From positions 1 through 59,697 of the forward strand of contig JAJEDY010000034.1 of the NCBI GenBank assembly GCA_022821275.1: a stretch of 59,697 bases of DNA, in the 5' to 3' direction. This document shows, in pieces, positions 8,069-17,475 of the stretch. The translations under genes and the position numbers were made by a program. How positions within the stretch are numbered: the first letter of the stretch is position 1; each line of letters starts with the position of its first letter. This DNA comes from Candidatus Latescibacterota bacterium. GTDB lineage: Bacteria; Latescibacterota; UBA2968. The notes under the pieces were generated by a model that saw nothing but the letters and a program-made list of their open reading frames with translations, was not told the DNA's origin and made no database searches.

Positions 8069-8773
8069 TTGAAGCTGGACATCCTGTATCGCGACGACGA
8101 CCTGGTCGCCATTCAAAAACCGTGTGGCTGGTTTGTACACCAGACCCATCTGGACCGGTCGGCCCTGTGTTGCATGCCCGTATTGCGAAATCAACTCGGG
8201 CAGTGGGTTTATCCGGTCCACCGTCTGGACCGCGGGACATCGGGCGTTGTGCTATTCGCACTGCATCCTGAAAGCGCCCGCACATTGGGCGCTGCATTTT
8301 CAGCGCGAAAAATAAAAAAAGAATATCTGGCCGTAGTGCGCGGGTACTTGCCAGACAAAGGGCGGATACACCACGCCTATTGCCCGCCCAATGCGTCGGA
8401 ACCCGTCGATGCCATCACAGATTTTCACTGTGATGGTACAGTTGAACTACCATACCCCGTAGGACGATATGAAACCGCGCGGTATTCGTTGATGCGTGCA
8501 ATGCCAGTAACAGGTCGGCAACATCAAATCCGCCGCCACTGTGCGCATCTCCGCCATCCAATCATCGGCGATACGCGCTATGGCGACCGCCATCACAATC
8601 GCTTTTTTCAATCCCATTTTGAAATTGACCGATTATTGCTGATGGCTACCCGCATCGGTTTTGCACATCCCACATCGGGGACCTGGACCGAAATCTCCGC
8701 GCCAATCCCCAACCCAATTCAGCGTTTATGCCAGCAATTTGGCTGGGAATCTGATCTGGAGGACAAATTATGA
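8069..8773 (+). CDS. RluA-family RNA pseudouridine synthase, TruC-like
   Basis: The 234-residue protein opens with LDILYRDDDLVAIQKPCGWFV and has the catalytic motif HRLDRGTSGVVLFAL (Asp near residue 53). GRQHQIRRHCAHLRHPIIGD is the typical second motif. It lacks an S4 domain, and its length and N-terminus fit TruC, which modifies U65 of tRNA. TTG at 8069 is the best start: no ATG is available before the conserved N-terminal strand. The stop overlaps the next start by four bases (ATGA). The RluA family is certain; tRNA position 65 specificity is likely but not proven. Confidence 0.85.
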   Translation: MKLDILYRDDDLVAIQKPCGWFVHQTHLDRSALCCMPVLRNQLGQWVYPVHRLDRGTSGVVLFALHPESARTLGAAFSARKIKKEYLAVVRGYLPDKGRIHHAYCPPNASEPVDAITDFHCDGTVELPYPVGRYETARYSLMRAMPVTGRQHQIRRHCAHLRHPIIGDTRYGDRHHNRFFQSHFEIDRLLLMATRIGFAHPTSGTWTEISAPIPNPIQRLCQQFGWESDLEDKL

Positions 8774-9531
8774 ATGTACTGATCACAGGAGCCGAGAGCC
8801 GTTTGGGACAGGCCATCGCCAGGGAATTGGCACCGGGTAACCGGTTGCGACTCTGGGGAACGGGCGAGTCTGAACTGGATGAAAACATCACCTATTTTAA
8901 AGGCGACATGCGCGACCCAGACATAGCGTGGCAGGCAGTTCAAAACATGCAGGCCATTATCCACACAGGTGAGCCACCTCCCAACCTGCCCGAAGATGAT
9001 CTCGCCTGCGAACAAAAACTACTCGATCTGGCAACGCGGGGCACCCATGTCTTATTCAAAGCCGGAATAGAAGCCGGTATAAAGCGATTCGTATATGGAA
9101 GCACGCTCCAAATATTCGAAGCCTATCCCGATGATGTATATATCAGCGAAATGTGGCGCCCCATGCCATCGACAGACAAATTTCAACTCACGCGCTATCT
9201 CGGCGAAATGACAGCGCGCGAATTTGCGCGCGATTTTCCCGTAGCCGTCACAGTATTGCGACTGGGCAAACTAATTGCAGAAGAAAACGCGTCCCCAAAG
9301 AACTCAGACCTCATGTGGGTCGATTATCGCGACGCAGCGCGGGCATTTCGCCTATCTCTCAATCGAGATGCACAGTCCGAACTGAAGTGGAACAAGCGGT
9401 TTGCCCTCCATCACATTTGTGCAGACATTCAAAATCCAAAATATCTGGTCGGCAAAATTAGTGGATTTCAGCTACGAGGATTTCAACCGCAGCACAATTT
9501 TGAAGCCATCTGGCGTGGAGGTGGCGCGTGA
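8770..9531 (+). CDS. NAD-dependent epimerase/dehydratase-family protein, active-site variant
   Basis: This 253-residue Rossmann-fold protein begins MNVLITGAESRLGQAIA, an extended-SDR nucleotide-binding loop. The YxxxK catalytic pair expected near residue 138 reads FQLTR, so Tyr is replaced by Phe and Lys by Arg. That makes canonical epimerase or dehydratase chemistry doubtful and points to a binding or regulatory role, or to an unusual active site. It overlaps the genes before and after by four bases each, so it is translationally coupled and heads the 8.8-19.3 kb metabolic run. Fold call strong; activity uncertain. Confidence 0.75.
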   Translation: MNVLITGAESRLGQAIARELAPGNRLRLWGTGESELDENITYFKGDMRDPDIAWQAVQNMQAIIHTGEPPPNLPEDDLACEQKLLDLATRGTHVLFKAGIEAGIKRFVYGSTLQIFEAYPDDVYISEMWRPMPSTDKFQLTRYLGEMTAREFARDFPVAVTVLRLGKLIAEENASPKNSDLMWVDYRDAARAFRLSLNRDAQSELKWNKRFALHHICADIQNPKYLVGKISGFQLRGFQPQHNFEAIWRGGGA

Positions 9532-10241
9532 AAAAAGTACTTTTACTGGGTGCTTCCGGGCAAATCGCGCCCAATATTATACCGGCTATGGAATCGCATT
9601 GCGATCTCACATTGGCCGACATAAAGCCCTATCCCGACGGCAGGTCCATCGAACATGTAGATATGCGCCATTACGACCAGGTGCGCGACGCCATGCGGGG
9701 CATGGATGCGGTGATGAATTTTACGGTAAATCGTCCCGATCCCATCTTGAGCTTTCACGTCAGTACACTGGGCGCATTGCACGTTATGAAAGCCGCAGCC
9801 GAATTGGGCATTAAAAAAGTGGTGCATACGGGACCGCAACTGGTGCGGAGTTATTACGATCAGGATTTTGAAATCACCGATGTCCCCCGCGCCCCCGGCA
9901 CCGGGTATTACGGCATAACCAAAATGCTCAGCTACGAAATTTGTCGCACGTACGCGCGGATTTACGATATTCAGACAATCTGTTTTGTCTTCAACGGCCT
10001 GGGCCTGGAACCGAATGAACCGATCAAAGGCGAGGACTTCCCCCCATTTCGCATATTCTGGAAAGACCTATCGCATGCGTGTTGCCTCGCACTGGACATC
10101 GAAGCCGTACCGGATAATTATCAGGAATTCAACATGGTGAGTATGACAGCGCACCAGAAATACACCCTGGAAAAAGCAAAACGCATTCTGGGTTACGAAC
10201 CCGCTGAACGCTGGGAAAATTATTACAAACGCGACGCGTGA
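9528..10241 (+). CDS. NAD-dependent epimerase/dehydratase
   Basis: This 237-residue extended-SDR protein starts at GTG 9528, overlapping the previous stop. Its N-terminal loop is VLLLGASGQIAPNI and the catalytic YGITK (Y-x-x-x-K) motif is intact near residue 125, unlike its upstream neighbour. Together they may form a heteromer with one active and one altered subunit. The neighbours are a PLP aminotransferase and, further on, Gfo/Idh/MocA proteins. That suggests modification of a sugar, cyclitol or amino-sugar, but the substrate cannot be read from sequence. Confidence 0.8.
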   Translation: MKKVLLLGASGQIAPNIIPAMESHCDLTLADIKPYPDGRSIEHVDMRHYDQVRDAMRGMDAVMNFTVNRPDPILSFHVSTLGALHVMKAAAELGIKKVVHTGPQLVRSYYDQDFEITDVPRAPGTGYYGITKMLSYEICRTYARIYDIQTICFVFNGLGLEPNEPIKGEDFPPFRIFWKDLSHACCLALDIEAVPDNYQEFNMVSMTAHQKYTLEKAKRILGYEPAERWENYYKRDA

Positions 10242-10248
10242 TAAAGCT

Positions 10249-11553
10249 ATGTCGTCTTCCAAAACAATCTTCCAAAAAAACCGCAAAGTCATCCCCGGCG
10301 GCGTAGTCTCGGTCAACCGCGCTGTCATGCCAGAAATTGCCTTTGTGCGTGGGCAGGGCAGCCATGTGTGGGATGCAGACGGCAATGAGTACATCGACTA
10401 CCATGCGGCATTCGCGCCATTTATTCTGGGACATAACGACCCCGATGTGAACGCAGCAGTGGCAAAAATACTTACCGATGGTGCAACACTAATGGGGTCG
10501 GGCACCAATCCCTGGGAAGGTCATTGCACCGCATTAATTGTAAAACACGTACCGTCCGTCGAAAAGGTCATGCTCACAAATACGGGATCGGAAGCCACCT
10601 ATCACGCCATCCGCATTGCGCGAGCGCACACGGGACGCAATGGCGTCATCGTAATGCAAGGCGGATATAACGGCTGGCACAACGACGTGGCATTGAATGT
10701 CATGACGCCGATAGATGCAATCGGACCGCGAGTCTCGCCGGGTGAATACAAAAAAATACCACTCTCTGCCGGCGTGCCCAATAGCGTATTAGACGATGTA
10801 CATGTGGTAAATTTCAACGACCTGGACTCGGTGCGCTGGGCAATGGACAAGTGCAATATTGCCGCGCTGATACTCGAGCCAATATTGCAAAATATCGGCA
10901 TCGTACATCCGCAAGCGGGCTATTTGCAGGGAGTGCGCGATTTGTGCAATGCGCGAGGCGTTATACTAATATTCGACGAAGTAAAAACGGGATTTCGCCA
11001 CGCAATGGGAGGCTATCAAAGCATATGTGGCATCATGCCAGACCTGTCAGTATTTGGCAAAGCAATAGCCAATGGCTATCCCATTGGCGCAATTGGCGGA
11101 CGGGCGTCGCTCATGGATTATTTTGTCCACGAAAATCCAGCAAAACGCGTATTGATCGCCGGAACATACAATGCCCATCCCATATCATGCGCGGGCGCTA
11201 TTGCCACAATGGAAAAATTGGCATCGGCAAATTTTGAACAACTCTACGCGGTGGGCGAACAAATGGAGACGGGATTAACGGCATTATTTCAAGAAGCCGG
11301 AATAGAAGCGTCCATTGCCCGACAGGGATCGGCTTTTTGCGTTTATTTTATGGACCACGCGCCCGTCGATTGGCACGACATTGCCGAACACCACGATTTC
11401 GCGCTTGACGAGAAGTATCGCCGCGCATTGATTGAAAAGGGTATCTATCACTTTCCACTGGCAACAAAACAAGGCAGTATATCGTTTGCACATTCACAAA
11501 CAGATATAGATGAAACGCTCTCAAAAACGCGAGACGTTCTTCAATCACTTTGA
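10249..11553 (+). CDS. Class-III PLP aminotransferase, glutamate-1-semialdehyde aminomutase-like
   Basis: The 434-residue protein has the fold-type I landmarks of class-III aminotransferases: NTGSEATYHAIRIARAHTGR for cofactor phosphate binding, ILIFDEVKTGFR with the Asp that contacts the pyridine nitrogen, and SVFGKAIANGYPIGAIGG with the Schiff-base lysine near residue 265. It is closest by eye to glutamate-1-semialdehyde 2,1-aminomutase relatives. The setting, among epimerases and sugar oxidoreductases with no haem genes, argues for an aminotransferase or mutase of a specialised pathway rather than hemL. It starts seven bases after the epimerase stop. Confidence 0.85.
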   Translation: MSSSKTIFQKNRKVIPGGVVSVNRAVMPEIAFVRGQGSHVWDADGNEYIDYHAAFAPFILGHNDPDVNAAVAKILTDGATLMGSGTNPWEGHCTALIVKHVPSVEKVMLTNTGSEATYHAIRIARAHTGRNGVIVMQGGYNGWHNDVALNVMTPIDAIGPRVSPGEYKKIPLSAGVPNSVLDDVHVVNFNDLDSVRWAMDKCNIAALILEPILQNIGIVHPQAGYLQGVRDLCNARGVILIFDEVKTGFRHAMGGYQSICGIMPDLSVFGKAIANGYPIGAIGGRASLMDYFVHENPAKRVLIAGTYNAHPISCAGAIATMEKLASANFEQLYAVGEQMETGLTALFQEAGIEASIARQGSAFCVYFMDHAPVDWHDIAEHHDFALDEKYRRALIEKGIYHFPLATKQGSISFAHSQTDIDETLSKTRDVLQSL

Positions 11554-11563
11554 GGAGGAGTAT

Positions 11564-13459
11564 ATGGGAAATCCAGCACAAAAGGCAATTGTCATCGGGA
11601 TGGATGGGGCGAGCATGGAAATTGTGAAAAACCTGGCCGACTGGGGGCACATGCCCAATATCGCAAAGCTCATGGAACGCGGGGCATGGCGCCCCATGAT
11701 TGGCGTGTTTCCCACCCTCACGCCCCCGGGATGGACGGCTATAGCCACGGGATCGTGGCCCGGCAATCACGAGGTCATGGACTTTAACATCCGCGCCCTG
11801 GGCAAAAGGCTGGATCAGACCGTCTGGGGCATCAACACCGATCTGTCCAAATCCGAGTATATCTGGAACACATTTGAACGTGCGGGTAAAACGCCAATTC
11901 TGGTCAAATGGGAAATGTCGTGGCCGCCCACCGTAACGACCGGGATCCAGGTAGAAGGCACGGGACCCGGTGTATCCAATCACCACCAGGTCGCGGGCTA
12001 TCACTTATTTGTAGGCGGTAAATGGGCACCTCGACGCCTGGTCGTACAACGCGATCCCGAAACACTGGACCCGAGCGCCCTGCAAACCGTATCGGAATTT
12101 GATCCCGTCACCCTCAAAGCGGCAGATGGGTGGACAGCGCTACCCGACTCCGAAAAGCCACCGCTCGAAGTCGAAATGGTGATCACGCCTCTGGCGCGGG
12201 GACGCGCACCCATGAACCGGGGAAAAAAGGGCACGCCCAAACCCTTCTACGGTTTGATCTACGCGACAACCGCAAAGGGATACGATCGCGTGTCCGTCTG
12301 TCGCACGCGCGACGGAAGTTCAAAAGTGTGTGACCTCGGCGTGGGCGAATGGAGCGATTGGTGGCTCGACACATTTGAAATTGACGGCGAAGAAGTAAAC
12401 GGCTACGTACAGATGAAGTTGATCTCCCTGACCGAAAATGCCGATATGTTCGAGCTATTCGTACCGCAAATCTGGCCTCCCGATGGCTATACCAAACCGG
12501 CGTCAATCGCGCGGGAAATCGATGAAAACGTCGGGAACTTCTTGCAAAACCCCGGCCGCGATGCCCTGGGCACAATCGACGACGACACGTATTTCGAAGT
12601 GCTGGAATTCCACCACCAGCGACTGGCCGATGTGGCGCAGTACCTGACGGGATCTCGCTCATGGGATCTGCTGATGATTGAAACGCACGCGTCGGATTAT
12701 ACGAGCCACTTCTTCCTGGGACAGGCCGATCCCACCAGCGGCGCCGAGCAATCGGTCCTCGAGCGGTCGCGCGAAGGCGTCTTCCGCACCTATCAGTCAA
12801 TCGATCGCATGATCGGGCGCATCGTTGACGATATTGCCGACGACGATACCGTCGTCACAGTCGTGGCCGATCACGGCGGCACATCCAATCAATTCCCCGC
12901 GGTCAACATCCGCAAAGTCCTCACAGAAACGGGATTTGTGAAATACCACGAAAATGGACAAATCGACTGGAGCAAAACGCGCGCATGCGACGTGGGGTTG
13001 GTGCATATCTTCATCAATCTGGAAGGACGCGAACCCGACGGGATTGTTTCCCAAGACGATTACGAAACCGTGCGCCGAGAGCTAATTGCCGCGCTGATGG
13101 AATACAAAGACGAAGCCACTGGACGCCACCCCTTCGCGCTGGCACTGTCCCGCGAAAATGCCGAAATGGTCAACTTGTGGAGCGATCTGGTCGGCGATGT
13201 GGTCTATGCACTGCATCCCGAATTTGACGGTGCGCACGGCAAGCAATTGCCCTCGGTGAGCTTTGGCATGGCCGGTCAGCATTCGACATTTGTGATTGCA
13301 GGCGCGGGAATTAAGCAGACTGGCCTGCTCACAAAACAAGTGCGCTCAATCGATGTCGCCCCCACACTCTGTTATCTCACCGGAGTGCCCATGCCGATGC
13401 AGGTCGAAGGCGGCGTGGTTTACGAAGCCCTCGAAGACCCCGATTGGCATTTAGAATAA
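11564..13459 (+). CDS. Alkaline-phosphatase-superfamily phosphodiesterase / nucleotide-pyrophosphatase-like enzyme
   Basis: ATG 11564 (631 residues) is preferred to the upstream in-frame start because GGAGGAG lies five bases before it and the upstream start is inside the aminotransferase gene. The N-terminus IGMDGASMEIVKNL supplies the first metal Asp. TLTPPGWTAIATGSWPGNH contains the nucleophile Thr region, and VVADHGG supplies the second metal site, as in type I phosphodiesterases (PF01663). A long middle segment (about 170-330) is beta-rich insert. No signal peptide is seen, so it is probably cytoplasmic. It is followed one base later by a large membrane protein, a pairing that suggests uptake and cleavage of one compound. 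Confidence 0.82.
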   Translation: MGNPAQKAIVIGMDGASMEIVKNLADWGHMPNIAKLMERGAWRPMIGVFPTLTPPGWTAIATGSWPGNHEVMDFNIRALGKRLDQTVWGINTDLSKSEYIWNTFERAGKTPILVKWEMSWPPTVTTGIQVEGTGPGVSNHHQVAGYHLFVGGKWAPRRLVVQRDPETLDPSALQTVSEFDPVTLKAADGWTALPDSEKPPLEVEMVITPLARGRAPMNRGKKGTPKPFYGLIYATTAKGYDRVSVCRTRDGSSKVCDLGVGEWSDWWLDTFEIDGEEVNGYVQMKLISLTENADMFELFVPQIWPPDGYTKPASIAREIDENVGNFLQNPGRDALGTIDDDTYFEVLEFHHQRLADVAQYLTGSRSWDLLMIETHASDYTSHFFLGQADPTSGAEQSVLERSREGVFRTYQSIDRMIGRIVDDIADDDTVVTVVADHGGTSNQFPAVNIRKVLTETGFVKYHENGQIDWSKTRACDVGLVHIFINLEGREPDGIVSQDDYETVRRELIAALMEYKDEATGRHPFALALSRENAEMVNLWSDLVGDVVYALHPEFDGAHGKQLPSVSFGMAGQHSTFVIAGAGIKQTGLLTKQVRSIDVAPTLCYLTGVPMPMQVEGGVVYEALEDPDWHLE

Positions 13460-13460
13460 G

Positions 13461-15425
13461 ATGGCAGAAGCAACCACATATCGGGCAACTGAGGTTCAAA
13501 GCGGTCGCGCCGTAACACCCCGGGCCATTTTTGTAGCCATCGTGATCATCGTCGCAACCGTCCTGTGGGACGAGTGGATGGCCTACTACATGAGCGGCTC
13601 CAATATCAGCCGCAGCCATTTTCCACTGGCGCTGCTCTTTCCATTCTTATCGCTTGCCGTATTGAACATCATCGCGCGCCGTGCCCTGCCCTCTCTCGTT
13701 CTCACACCACCGGAATTGCGCGTCGTTCTGGGGATGGGACTCGTCGCCGCAATTGTGCCTTATGACGGCGTTACCGGGCACCTCATCGGTGTCTTAGCCG
13801 GCGTGTACTATTTTGCCACGCCGGAGAATGGATGGAATTTTTATCTCCATCACAATATCCCAACGTGGCTGGCACCACAAAATGATACGGGCGCGATGAA
13901 CTGGTTTTACGAGGGCACGCCCGCAGGCCATGTCCCCGCACTCGGTGCCTGGATAACCCCGCTTTTCTGGTGGACCTGCTTCCTCGGTGCTGTCGCATTT
14001 GCCGTTTTTTGTGTGGTCGTCATGTTGCGCCGACAGTGGGTAGATCACGAACGTTTGACCTATCCCATCGTAGAAGTGGGCACCCTATTGACCCAGACCC
14101 AACAAGGGGGCAGGCTATCTCAGGTTTTTTCGTCGCCGCTGTTCTGGATCGCATTTGGACTTGTGATGCTGCTGAAAGTCTGGAACATCGGGTCGTACTT
14201 CACACCGATTTTTCCGCACATTCCGTTTGAAGGCGGACAGTTTCGGTTCTACCCCGACTTTCCTTTTTTAATTCGCAGGGTCAGTTTTTACGCAATAGGC
14301 TTCGGTTATTTTGCGCGATTGGACGTGCTGTTCAGCGTTTGGGTATGGGTGCTTTTATCTGGCTTTGAGGTCCTTTTATTCAACAAATTTGGGTACACGC
14401 CCGGCGCAGCAGACCGCCAATGGCAAAGTCCGGCACTGGGCTGGCAAAGCGGTGGCGCACTCATTTTTCTCGCAATCTGGAGCCTGTGGATGGGCCGCGC
14501 ACACCTCACAGATGTCTGGCGAAAAGCCGTGCAACCAGATTGCGAAGTCGATGACAGCGGCGAATTGCTATCGTATCGCACGGCTGTAATCGGACTGATC
14601 GTCTCCCTGTTATTTGTCGCTACCTGGTTATACGCCGCGGGCCTGGCACTATTTGTCATTCTCACATTTTTGCCAATTGCCCTGTTGACATTTTTGGGAC
14701 TCTCTCGCGTAGTTGCCGAACTCGGCCTCGTGTACGTGTATTATCAGGTACAGCCATTTGACGCAGTATTGCAAATTTGGGGCACGCCGACAATCAACGG
14801 GCAAAGTGTCACAATCCTATCGTTTATGCGGATATTTAACAGCGCGGGCAAAGGCTATGTCATGCCCGCCATGACACAATCCGTCAAAGCCGTAGATCGC
14901 GTGGTAAAACCCAGACAAATTGCCCTGATGATCGGGATATCACTCATCCTGGGTTATATGGTTTCCATCGCCAATACACTGTACCTGGGATACGCTTATG
15001 GCGCATACAACCTCGGCAACATGGGACTCAAAAACGCCGCACCGGGCGCATTTAACAAAGCGATCAACTCCATTCGCAATCCCATTCCAATGGGTGGCAA
15101 AGGCGGATTGGCAATATGGGCTTTAATCGGTGCGGCAGCTATGGCCGCGTTCACGATGGCCCGCTATTGGCTCCCCTGGTGGCCTCTGCACCCCATTGGC
15201 CTGGCCATACAGGGCAACTACGGCGTCACAAAGGTCTTCTTTTCAATTGTGATCGTCTGGGCAATCAAATCGCTGCTGATGAGAATAGGCGGCGTGGATC
15301 TCTACGAACGCGGCAAGCCCTTTTTCATCGGATTAATCATTGCCCAGGCTTTGAGCACGGCCCTGGTCTTCGCCATCGATTGGGTTTGGTTCCCCGCACG
15401 CGGGCACAATGTACACAATTACTAA
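13461..15425 (+). CDS. Large polytopic membrane protein, DUF6785/DUF6784-like
   Basis: This 654-residue protein has about 14 hydrophobic segments and motifs such as PELRVVLGMGLVAAIVPYDG and RRQWVDHERLTYPIVEVG. These resemble membrane proteins annotated as DUF6785/DUF6784, recalled mainly from Poribacteria, Planctomycetes and related genomes. Function is not established; the topology is transporter-like (compare oligopeptide-transporter-like families). It starts one base after the phosphodiesterase stop and is followed by two Gfo/Idh/MocA oxidoreductases, so it may import the substrate of that pathway. Membrane topology is clear, the family name fairly likely, the transport role inferred. Confidence 0.7.
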   Translation: MAEATTYRATEVQSGRAVTPRAIFVAIVIIVATVLWDEWMAYYMSGSNISRSHFPLALLFPFLSLAVLNIIARRALPSLVLTPPELRVVLGMGLVAAIVPYDGVTGHLIGVLAGVYYFATPENGWNFYLHHNIPTWLAPQNDTGAMNWFYEGTPAGHVPALGAWITPLFWWTCFLGAVAFAVFCVVVMLRRQWVDHERLTYPIVEVGTLLTQTQQGGRLSQVFSSPLFWIAFGLVMLLKVWNIGSYFTPIFPHIPFEGGQFRFYPDFPFLIRRVSFYAIGFGYFARLDVLFSVWVWVLLSGFEVLLFNKFGYTPGAADRQWQSPALGWQSGGALIFLAIWSLWMGRAHLTDVWRKAVQPDCEVDDSGELLSYRTAVIGLIVSLLFVATWLYAAGLALFVILTFLPIALLTFLGLSRVVAELGLVYVYYQVQPFDAVLQIWGTPTINGQSVTILSFMRIFNSAGKGYVMPAMTQSVKAVDRVVKPRQIALMIGISLILGYMVSIANTLYLGYAYGAYNLGNMGLKNAAPGAFNKAINSIRNPIPMGGKGGLAIWALIGAAAMAAFTMARYWLPWWPLHPIGLAIQGNYGVTKVFFSIVIVWAIKSLLMRIGGVDLYERGKPFFIGLIIAQALSTALVFAIDWVWFPARGHNVHNY

Positions 15426-15437
15426 AAAGGAAACCCA

Positions 15438-16448
15438 ATGATCGGAGTAGCAATTCAAGGCGCGGGAAATGTATCCACCGAACATATCAAAGCATACGAG
15501 AACAATCCCCATACCCGGGTCGTAGCCATCGGCAGCCGCACAATGGAAAGCGCACAAAAAAAGGCCACCGCCTGCGGTATAGATTGTGAATTATTCGATT
15601 CTTACGACCGCATGCTCGCCCATCCCGGCGTAGATCTGGTATCGATTTGCACACCCCCGGATTTACACGCAGCAGAAACCATTGCAGCAGCAGAAACCGG
15701 CAAACACATACTAATCGAAAAACCAGTGGCTCTAAATCCAGACGAACTACACGCCATGGATGCAGCGGTTCAAAAAGCCGGGGTAAAAACCGTCGTGAGC
15801 TTTGTCCTGCGATGGAATCCGATGGTCCTATCCATCAAACACGCCATTGAAAAAGGATGGGTCGGACAGCCCCTTCTCGTACAGGCCGATTACTGGCACG
15901 GACCAACCCATCAGCGCCCAAAAAAATTTGAAAAACCCGGGTGGAATCCGATGACTGCCGGGGCTATTGTACACGGGGGCTGTCACGCCATGGATGCAGC
16001 GCGATATGTGCTGAATAACGACCCCATCATTCAGGTATCCGGAGTATCCGCCCGCAATTCCAGCCATCCCGAAACATATCTCGCAACAACCGCGGCTACG
16101 GTTCAGTTTGAGCGCGGCACCGCGGGAAAAATTTCTGGATCGACCGAATTTTTCATGCCCTATGTATTCAATCTGGAAGTATTTGGCGACGAAGGCATAA
16201 TCCGCAACAATCGGTTTTATACAAAACAAATCCCGGGACAACGCGACTTGGCTGAAATTCCAACCGTATTACCAGACAGCGGCGCAGTATCACACCATCC
16301 CTTTCAGGAAATGATCGACCACTTCATCGACTGTATCACAACCGACGCGGAATCCCACGATAATCTATCCGTAGCTGTCAACACCCATCTCGCCTGCTTC
16401 GCCGCTGAAGCATCAGCGCGGGATCGGGGTACGCCAGTTTATCTATAG
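15438..16448 (+). CDS. Gfo/Idh/MocA-family oxidoreductase (first of two)
   Basis: The 336-residue protein has an N-terminal Rossmann domain (VAIQGAGNVSTEHIKAYENN), the family motif HILIEKPVALNPDEL with EKP near residue 95, and a C-terminal alpha/beta domain with AGAIVHGGCHAMDAARY, which carries the GG-x-x-x-x-x-x-H/D-type catalytic segment. These enzymes oxidise or epimerise sugars and cyclitols with NAD(P). AAAGGAAA precedes ATG 15438. It is paired with a second family member 11 bp downstream, which often indicates successive steps or a heteromeric enzyme. The exact sugar is unknown. Confidence 0.9.
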   Translation: MIGVAIQGAGNVSTEHIKAYENNPHTRVVAIGSRTMESAQKKATACGIDCELFDSYDRMLAHPGVDLVSICTPPDLHAAETIAAAETGKHILIEKPVALNPDELHAMDAAVQKAGVKTVVSFVLRWNPMVLSIKHAIEKGWVGQPLLVQADYWHGPTHQRPKKFEKPGWNPMTAGAIVHGGCHAMDAARYVLNNDPIIQVSGVSARNSSHPETYLATTAATVQFERGTAGKISGSTEFFMPYVFNLEVFGDEGIIRNNRFYTKQIPGQRDLAEIPTVLPDSGAVSHHPFQEMIDHFIDCITTDAESHDNLSVAVNTHLACFAAEASARDRGTPVYL

Positions 16449-16459
16449 AAGGAAGCGAC

Positions 16460-17464
16460 ATGGCATCCGACCAAACGCTCAAAATAGGACTCGTCGGCTG
16501 TGGGGGACTGGGATCGCGGCACGCCGCCAACGTAGAGAGTATAGAAGGCGCAGAACTCGTAGCAGTTTGCGATCATGAACGGGCTTCAGCAGAGGCTCTA
16601 TCCGACAAACTCGCGTCCCAACCGGCTGTTTACGACAATCATCAAACCATGTTATCGGAGCAATCCCCAGACGCCGTACTCGTAGTAACCCCCAACTTTG
16701 TACACAGCCCCATTACAGTGGATGCCGCCACATCGGGCGCGCATGTATTCTGCGAAAAACCAATGGCACTCACAATTGAAGATTGCGACGCGATGATTGA
16801 AGCGGCTGATAACGCGGGTGTTTTTTTAATGATCGGATATGTGCGGCGATTTCAAAATGCCTACCGCGAAATGAAACGATTGATCGACGAAGGACAAATC
16901 GGCGAAATTCGCATGGCGCATACCGTGCGTTTGGGCACGGGAGCACCTGGAGGCGTGGCGGGATGGCAATTGGATAGAGAGAGATACGGCGGGCTTTTTT
17001 CAATGCACAGTCACGAACTGGATCAGCTGACCTGGATGGCCAGCGATGTGCGCGCAGTTCAAGCTGTGATGCGATATGACGATGCGTCAGATAACACCGT
17101 AGAAGAAAGTATCTTTATCAACCTGGAATTCAGTTCAGGCGCAATCGGATCCTTGAGCAGCAGCCGAATTTACCCGGGCGGAAGCTATGAACTGGGCGTG
17201 GCTGGCACCGAAGGTTCAGTAAAAATTACCAGCGGAACGGGCGCGCAACTCACACTCAACCGGATAGGTGAAAAGCCCGAACACATGACCTATGAGCGGA
17301 ACAACGGCCTGCTGGAAGAAATGACCTATTTTTTACAATGCATCCGCACGGACGAACAACCGCAATCCAACGGCCTGGACGGCAGGCGCACCATTGCAAT
17401 TTCCCTCGCCGCCCACGAATCTGCTCGCACAGGTCAGAAAGTGGAAGTACAGGGATATCGTTGA
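16460..17464 (+). CDS. Gfo/Idh/MocA-family oxidoreductase (second of two)
   Basis: This 334-residue protein shows IGLVGCGGLGSRHAANVES as nucleotide-binding loop, HVFCEKPMALTIEDC with the EKP motif near residue 98, and GGLFSMHSHELDQLTWMA as the catalytic helix region. It resembles inositol 2-dehydrogenase-type members more than its upstream neighbour does. AGAAGGAAG lies before ATG 16460. The HAD hydrolase gene begins 11 bp after its stop. Both Gfo genes, the phosphodiesterase and the membrane protein probably form one catabolic or interconversion unit; substrate identity is open. Confidence 0.9.
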   Translation: MASDQTLKIGLVGCGGLGSRHAANVESIEGAELVAVCDHERASAEALSDKLASQPAVYDNHQTMLSEQSPDAVLVVTPNFVHSPITVDAATSGAHVFCEKPMALTIEDCDAMIEAADNAGVFLMIGYVRRFQNAYREMKRLIDEGQIGEIRMAHTVRLGTGAPGGVAGWQLDRERYGGLFSMHSHELDQLTWMASDVRAVQAVMRYDDASDNTVEESIFINLEFSSGAIGSLSSSRIYPGGSYELGVAGTEGSVKITSGTGAQLTLNRIGEKPEHMTYERNNGLLEEMTYFLQCIRTDEQPQSNGLDGRRTIAISLAAHESARTGQKVEVQGYR

Positions 17465-17475
17465 TGGAGGCCTCA

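Noticed and set aside
12183-12800. 205-codon arginine-rich minus-strand ORF
   Set aside because: Composition is that of an antisense shadow of the phosphodiesterase gene.
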